The notes under the pieces are model-generated. The model saw only the letters and a list, made by a program, of their open reading frames with translations. It had not been told where the DNA came from and did not search any database. Shown here in pieces: positions 50,964 through 55,300 of a stretch of 55,300 bases of DNA. Source of the DNA: Lichenibacterium minor (GTDB taxonomy: Bacteria; Pseudomonadota; Alphaproteobacteria; Rhizobiales; Beijerinckiaceae); NCBI RefSeq assembly GCF_004137685.1, contig NZ_QYBB01000030.1, positions 1 through 55,300 on the forward strand, written 5' to 3'. The position numbers and the translations under genes are program-made. Position 1 is the stretch's first letter. The number at the start of each line of letters is the position of its first letter.

Positions 50964-51761
50964 TCAAGGCACCCAGCCCCGATCTCCAAAGCTCTCGACC
51001 ACGCGCTCCACCTGCTGCGCGGCCAAGCGGAGTTCGTCCAGCAGAGGGCCCTGCAGGTCGACCGGCGTACGCCGTATCCGATGCGAGGCAAGACTCATGG
51101 CGGCGATCACCCGCCCATCCCGGTCCCTCAATGGGACGGCGACCGACAGCGTGCCGTCCTCCATCTCGTCGATTGCTAATCCGTACCCGCGCTCATGGGT
51201 CAAGCCAAGTTCGATACGCAGCCGCGCCGGATCAGTGATCGAAGCCGACGTGCGAGCGACCAGACCCCGTAACGCGAGCACTCGGTTGAGTTCGGACGCT
51301 GGGAGGCAGGCGAGCAGCGTCTTGCCACTCGCCGAGCAGTTCGCCGGCAAGCGATCGCCGACGCCAAGCCGGGTCGTGAAGATGCGTCTTGTGGCGTCGC
51401 GGCACACGAACACGGTGTCAGGGCCGTCGAGCACGGAGATCGAACACGGCTCGTTGAGCCGATCCGCCAGATCGATCACGAACGGGGCCACACTGCTCCA
51501 CAGCCCCTCGCTGCGAACCAAGCCCGCGCCGAGTTGGAGAACGCGCGCGGTCAACCAGAACCGCACGCCATCGGACCGGACGTAGCCAAGCTCGCGCAAG
51601 GTCAGCAGTAGGCGGCGGGATGCAGCCCGGCTGATCCCCACCCGCTCGGCAGCTTGGCTGACTGAGAGCGGCCCTGTCGCGCCCGACAAAGTCTCAAGCA
51701 TCTCGAGGCCGCGCGCCAGCGTCTGCGAAAAATCCGGCTTGGCAATCGACGGTTCCGGCAT
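50964..51761 (-). CDS. IclR-family transcriptional regulator
   Basis: A 265-aa regulator. The winged helix is at about 10-70 (L-S-V-S-Q-A-A-E-R-V-G-I-S-R-A-A-S-R-R). The IclR effector domain follows, with L-P-A-N-C-S-A-S-G-K-T-L-L-A and the C-terminal S-V-A-V-P-L-R-D. It resembles PcaR/PobR-type members, which often activate catabolic operons. It faces the dehydrogenase operon, and its start is 12 nt from the GTGCGA/TCGCAC sites, so autoregulation is expected. Confidence 0.92.
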   Translation of the reverse strand: MPEPSIAKPDFSQTLARGLEMLETLSGATGPLSVSQAAERVGISRAASRRLLLTLRELGYVRSDGVRFWLTARVLQLGAGLVRSEGLWSSVAPFVIDLADRLNEPCSISVLDGPDTVFVCRDATRRIFTTRLGVGDRLPANCSASGKTLLACLPASELNRVLALRGLVARTSASITDPARLRIELGLTHERGYGLAIDEMEDGTLSVAVPLRDRDGRVIAAMSLASHRIRRTPVDLQGPLLDELRLAAQQVERVVESFGDRGWVP

Positions 51762-51772
51762 ATAAATCTCGA

Positions 51773-51797
51773 GTGCGATTATCGCACATTTGTGCGA
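51773..51797. promoter_or_regulatory. triple half-site operator for the IclR regulator
   Basis: GTGCGAT-T-ATCGCAC (51773-51787) is a perfect palindrome, and TCGCACA-TT-TGTGCGA (51782-51797) is a second one sharing its right arm. This gives three alternating GTGCGA/TCGCAC half-sites. A TTGACG (51801-51806) that may be the -35 of the dehydrogenase operon follows by 3 nt. Overlapping three-half-site operators are known for the IclR proteins PcaU and PobR. Confidence 0.65.
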
Positions 51798-51862
51798 AGT
51801 TTGACGGCGCAGTCAAGCCCTGACATGGTGGACGAAACAACATGGTCGGGGAGAACGCTGCG

Positions 51863-53176
51863 ATGGCTGAGTGGCTCAAGCGGGGCATGGATGTGCAGCA
51901 GGCCCGCGCAGCCGACCGACAGGTCCGTGTAGTGGTAGAAGCCGCCCTGGCCGACATCGAAGAGCGCGGAGACGAGGCAATCCGAGCCATGTCGGTAAAG
52001 TTCGACGATTGGAACCCGGCGAGCTTTCGCCTGAGCGAGCGCGAGATCGAAGCCTGCCTGTCCCGGTTGTCCGGCCAAGCGCTGGACGACATCCGGTTCG
52101 CCCAGGCTCAGGTCCGCAACTTCGCCCAGATCCAGCGCTCCGCCCTCCGCGACGTCGAGACCGAGACGCTGCCAGGCGTCTTCCTGGGTCACAAGAACGT
52201 GCCGATGCGATCGGTGGGCTGCTACGTGCCGGGTGGCAAATACCCGCTGCTCGCCTCGGCCCACATGTCGGTCATCACTGCCAAGGTGGCGGGCGTCGCC
52301 CGTGTTATCACCTGCGCGCCGCCCTACCAGGGCGAGCCCGCCCCAGCCATCGTTGCGGCTCAGCATTTGGCCGGCGCCGACGAGATCTACGTGCTCGGCG
52401 GCATTCAGGCGATCGGCGCTATGGCGCTAGGCACCGCTTCCATCGCGCCGGTCGACATGCTGGTCGGCCCGGGCAATGCCTACGTGGCCGAGGCGAAGCG
52501 CCAAACCTTCGGACGCGTGGGGATTGATCTCCTGGCCGGTCCTACTGAAACGCTGGTCATCGCCGACGACACGGTGGACGGCGAGCTTTGCGCCATCGAC
52601 CTGCTGGGGCAAGCCGAGCACGGGCCGAACTCGCCCGCCGTCCTCCTGACCGTGTCGGACAAGCTGGCCCACGCCACGATGGAGCAGATCGAGCGTCTCC
52701 TCACGATCATGCCGACCGCCTCCGTGGCGGCCAAGGCGTGGACCGACTACGGCCAAGTGATCGTCGTGCGCGATTATGACGAGATGCTCGCGGTCGCAGA
52801 CGAAATCGCCTCCGAGCACGTCCAAGTGATGACGGACCGGGACGACTGGTTCCTGCAGAACATGTCGAACTATGGCGCCCTCTTCCTCGGTCCCCGCACC
52901 AACGTGGCCTATGGAGACAAGGTCATTGGTACGAACCACACGCTGCCTACAATGAAGGCCGCGCGCTACACGGGCGGGCTCTGGGTCGGCAAGTTCCTGA
53001 AGACCTGCACCTACCAACGGGTCGAGACCGACGAGGCCTCGGCGCGCATCGGCGAGGTCTGCTCGCGGCTCTGCGCGCTTGAGGGTTTCTCGGGCCATGG
53101 CGAGCAGGCCAACGTCCGCGTCCGGCGGTACGGTCGCCGCAACGTCGAGCCCTACTCCGCCGTCGATGCCCAGTAG
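51863..53176 (+). CDS. histidinol-dehydrogenase-family oxidoreductase, HpsN (sulfopropanediol 3-dehydrogenase)-like
   Basis: A 437-aa NAD-dependent, zinc-dependent dehydrogenase. The HisD zinc ligands align as Q250, H253, D352 and H412, and the catalytic pair as E318-H319. It has C-Y-V-P-G-G-K-Y and G-T-N-H-T-L-P-T. With no other his genes nearby and with Y-T-G-G-L-W-V-G-K-F, it is closer to HpsN, which oxidises 2,3-dihydroxypropane-1-sulfonate to sulfolactate in two steps, than to biosynthetic HisD. It probably oxidises a primary alcohol to a carboxylate. The start at 51863 is chosen for GGGGAG 9 nt upstream; the ATG at 51842 has none. Confidence 0.85.
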   Translation: MAEWLKRGMDVQQARAADRQVRVVVEAALADIEERGDEAIRAMSVKFDDWNPASFRLSEREIEACLSRLSGQALDDIRFAQAQVRNFAQIQRSALRDVETETLPGVFLGHKNVPMRSVGCYVPGGKYPLLASAHMSVITAKVAGVARVITCAPPYQGEPAPAIVAAQHLAGADEIYVLGGIQAIGAMALGTASIAPVDMLVGPGNAYVAEAKRQTFGRVGIDLLAGPTETLVIADDTVDGELCAIDLLGQAEHGPNSPAVLLTVSDKLAHATMEQIERLLTIMPTASVAAKAWTDYGQVIVVRDYDEMLAVADEIASEHVQVMTDRDDWFLQNMSNYGALFLGPRTNVAYGDKVIGTNHTLPTMKAARYTGGLWVGKFLKTCTYQRVETDEASARIGEVCSRLCALEGFSGHGEQANVRVRRYGRRNVEPYSAVDAQ

Positions 53177-53189
53177 TCCCGGCGAGCCG

Positions 53190-53963
53190 ATGAGCGAGGC
53201 CTATCCACGCACCCCGTCGCTGCGTCTCGACGGCCGCCGCGCGATCGTGACCGGGGCCGGTCGCGGCATCGGTCTCGCGGCGGCCCTCGCCCTGGCGGAC
53301 GCCGGCGCGGCCGTCGCGCTCGTGAGCCGGACCACGGCGGAGATCGCGGCCGTGGCGAGCGAGATCGAGCGCCGTGGCGGCACCGCGGAGGCGATCACGC
53401 TCGATGTCGGCGACTACGACCGATGCGCCGCCGTGCTCGGGGCGGCCGGCCCGTTCGAAATCCTGGTGAATAACGCGGGTACCAATCGACCGGCGTCCTT
53501 CCTGGATGTGTCGGCGGGCGATTACGATGCGGTCTTCGCGCTCAACGTCAGGGCTGCGTTCTTCGTGGCGCAGGCAGTGGCCCGCCGCATGGTCGAAGTC
53601 GGGCGCCCGGGCTCGATCATCAACATGTCGTCGCAGATGGGACATGTGGGCGGCCCCGGTCGCACGGTCTATTGCGCCACGAAACACGCGATCGAAGGGC
53701 TCACCAAGGCAATGGCGGCAGAACTCGGCCCCAAAGGTATCCGCGTCAACAGCCTGTGCCCGACATTCATCGAGACGCCGATGACTGCCCCCTTCTTGGC
53801 CGATGCCGATTTTCGGGCCTTCGCCCTCGCCAAGATCAAGCTGGGACGCCTCGGGCACCTTGAAGACGTGATGGGCGGGGTCGTGTTCCTCGCGTCCGAC
53901 GCCTCGGCCCTGATGACTGGTGCCGCCTTGATGCTCGACGGCGGCTGGACGAGCACGAGTTAA
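53190..53963 (+). CDS. short-chain dehydrogenase/reductase (SDR)
   Basis: A 257-aa classical SDR. T-G-A-G-R-G-I-G is at 21-28, N-N-A-G at 94-97, and the catalytic set is N119, S147 or S148, Y161 and K165. It oxidises or reduces a secondary alcohol with NAD(P). The ATG at 53190 lies 13 nt after the HpsN-like gene stop. It is in one operon with it and with the hydroxyacid dehydrogenase gene. Confidence 0.9.
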   Translation: MSEAYPRTPSLRLDGRRAIVTGAGRGIGLAAALALADAGAAVALVSRTTAEIAAVASEIERRGGTAEAITLDVGDYDRCAAVLGAAGPFEILVNNAGTNRPASFLDVSAGDYDAVFALNVRAAFFVAQAVARRMVEVGRPGSIINMSSQMGHVGGPGRTVYCATKHAIEGLTKAMAAELGPKGIRVNSLCPTFIETPMTAPFLADADFRAFALAKIKLGRLGHLEDVMGGVVFLASDASALMTGAALMLDGGWTSTS

Positions 53964-53982
53964 TCTTCACCTTCGGTTTGGG

Positions 53983-54960
53983 ATGAAACACATGAACAAT
54001 CGCAAGAAGGTCGTCGTCATCCAGCGCATCGCTCAGCCGGCGCTGGATCTGTTCTCGACTCGCGATGACATCGAGGTCGAGGTGCTGACCGACACCAGCG
54101 TGGCGAACATCGCGGCGCATGTTGGCGACGCCGACGCGATCACCATCCGCGACGCTCCACTGCCGGCCGAGGCGCTTGCGAGCGCCCATAATCTCAAGAT
54201 CATCTCGCGGCACGGCGTTGGTTACGACAACGTTCCGCTCGCCTTCTGCACCGAACGCGGCATTCCCGTGACCATCATCGGCGACGTGAACGCGGCCGCG
54301 GTCGCCGAACACACCTTGTTCCTGATGCTGGCAGTCGCGAAGAACGGTGCACAATTCGACCGTGCCGTCAGAAACGGCGACTTCGGCATTCGCAGCCGAA
54401 AGACGACGGTTGAGCTCCGCGGCAAGACCCTGCTGCTGATCGGCTATGGTCGTATAGGCCAGGAGTTTGCAGCCCGGGCTCGCGCCCTCGGCTTGATGAT
54501 TGCAGCCTTCGATCCCTTTGTGGACCGAACTCGAGTGCCCGACGTGCGTTTCTTCGACATATTGCCAGCGGCACTGGCCGAAGCCGATGTGGTCTCACTG
54601 CACGTTCCGCTCGGCGAGAAGACGCGCAACCTCATCGATGCTTCGGCGCTGGCCCGAATGAAGCCGGGCGCCATCCTGCTCAATGCCGCGCGTGGCGGCC
54701 TCATAGACGAGGCCGCGCTGGTGGCGTCTCTTGATGCCGGCCACCTACACGGCGCGGGCCTCGACGTATTTGCCCGCGAACCCCTGCCCGGCGATGACCC
54801 GTTGATTTCCCGCGAGGACATCGTTTTCAGCCCGCATTGTGCAGCCCTGACCGCCGACTGTCTCGTCGACATGGGCAAAGCGACAGTTCGCAACGTGCTG
54901 GCCGCCTTTGACGGCACACTCGACCCGACTTTGATCGTCAATCGTTCTTCGCTCCCGTAA
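53983..54960 (+). CDS. D-isomer-specific 2-hydroxyacid dehydrogenase
   Basis: A 325-aa protein. It has the NAD motif G-Y-G-R-I-G (154-159) and the catalytic triad R237 (N-A-A-R-G-G), E266 (F-A-R-E-P) and H285 (S-P-H-C). Relatives act on phosphoglycerate, glycerate/hydroxypyruvate, glyoxylate or sulfolactate. It is last in the HpsN-SDR operon and could interconvert the 2-hydroxy and 2-oxo acids of the pathway. ATG codons at 53983 and 53992 are both possible. Only 19 nt separate it from the SDR gene. Confidence 0.9.
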   Translation: MKHMNNRKKVVVIQRIAQPALDLFSTRDDIEVEVLTDTSVANIAAHVGDADAITIRDAPLPAEALASAHNLKIISRHGVGYDNVPLAFCTERGIPVTIIGDVNAAAVAEHTLFLMLAVAKNGAQFDRAVRNGDFGIRSRKTTVELRGKTLLLIGYGRIGQEFAARARALGLMIAAFDPFVDRTRVPDVRFFDILPAALAEADVVSLHVPLGEKTRNLIDASALARMKPGAILLNAARGGLIDEAALVASLDAGHLHGAGLDVFAREPLPGDDPLISREDIVFSPHCAALTADCLVDMGKATVRNVLAAFDGTLDPTLIVNRSSLP

Positions 54961-54984
54961 AATGCATTAACCAGTTTTGCATTT
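54960..54984 (+). terminator. AT-rich hairpin after the hydroxyacid dehydrogenase
   Basis: AAATGCA (54960-54966) and TGCATTT (54978-54984) form a perfect 7-bp stem with an 11-nt loop directly at the stop codon, in locally AT-rich DNA. It is a weak but well-placed terminator candidate. Confidence 0.4.
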
Positions 54985-55300
54985 CGGCAACATTTCTTGT
55001 CATGTCTTGACTTAGCTGGACGCCTTCATGTCCCTGAATTCTATTTTGCTGTGGCGCGGGGTTAAATCACGCATGATGATGAGTTTGGGCGCTCTGCCAC
55101 AGCAGATCGCGCCGTGGTATGTCTGCTCTGGAGGAGGCTTGAGTTGGCATTGACGACGATCTTGGTCGACAGCAGCCGGTAGTCCTGAGCCTGACAGGCT
55201 CGCCTGCCCTTGTGTCGCATAACTCCTACAGACTGTGTGGAAAGGGGAGGGTCGTGCTCCCCGTCCCCCAGCCTCATGGTAGGATCCGCCATGGCGCACA
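54985..55300. other. right edge, no recognised gene
   Basis: Two overlapping minus-strand frames are open from near the window edge (55299 and 55292 down to 55012 and 55062), but neither shows a known motif, GC3 bias or ribosome binding site. The segment may be intergenic or a decayed mobile element. Confidence 0.4.

Noticed and set aside
51863..53176. biosynthetic histidinol dehydrogenase (hisD)
   Set aside because: No histidine-biosynthesis genes are nearby; the C-terminal wording and the catabolic context fit HpsN-like enzymes better.
55012..55299. minus-strand open frames at the right edge
   Set aside because: No recognisable motif or binding site; they overlap in different frames and may be intergenic. 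Kept only as an unannotated region.

Overview
The window is GC-rich DNA with strong GC3 bias, twin-arginine exported proteins, TRAP and ABC uptake systems, tripartite RND efflux and a typical alphaproteobacterial 'ADLP...GAYFG' outer-membrane barrel. This suggests a Hyphomicrobiales alphaproteobacterium (Methylobacterium/Beijerinckiaceae-like; inferred from style, not from a marker gene). No rRNA, tRNA or CRISPR array was found.

Layout. (1) 1-1341: a decayed left end with an IS66-type OrfA remnant and a start-less C-terminal fragment. (2) 1345-11521: a minus-strand catabolic cluster with a divergent LysR gene. It encodes a hydroxypyruvate/2-oxo-tetronate isomerase (OtnI/Hyi), an FMN 2-hydroxyacid oxidase, an AldA-type lactaldehyde/glycolaldehyde dehydrogenase, a cupin, a fused DctQ-DctM TRAP permease with its Tat-type binding protein, and a SAF-domain NAD(P) oxidoreductase. 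Together they look like uptake of a small hydroxy-acid or sugar acid and its breakdown through an aldehyde, hydroxyacid and oxoacid. (3) 11921-28770: an orphan branched-chain-type binding protein, then a long minus-strand envelope block: MdtA-MdtB-MdtC-like efflux genes, a NodT-type outer-membrane factor, a lytic transglycosylase, and a second RND pump with its own membrane-fusion protein. The MdtC-like pump and the outer-membrane factor both carry unusual low-complexity insertions. (4) 29119-38583: small exported proteins, an intact polar-amino-acid-type binding protein facing a broken paralogue, an NHL beta-propeller, two MmgE/PrpD paralogues that both have Tat signals, and an MFS transporter. 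(5) 38823-42033: a tightly coupled trio of serine recombinase, HNH nuclease and RecD2 helicase. (6) 42091-54960: a second catabolic island. It has an HpcH/HpaI aldolase, a GntR regulator and an LVIVD propeller in one direction. In the other direction is an RbsA/LsrA-like sugar ABC importer with two permeases and a binding protein. An M24 peptidase-fold protein and an IclR regulator face an operon of a HisD/HpsN-like dehydrogenase, an SDR and a D-2-hydroxyacid dehydrogenase.

Regulation can be read in two places. Between the aldolase and ABC operons a TGTCAAA-N8-TTTGACA palindrome contains the -35 boxes of both divergent promoters and is a good candidate GntR operator. Between the IclR gene and the dehydrogenase operon there are three alternating GTGCGA/TCGCAC half-sites, the arrangement known for PcaU/PobR-type IclR proteins. 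The two catabolic islands look less GC-extreme than the efflux block between them, and each has mobile-element genes or remnants at its left edge, so they look acquired.
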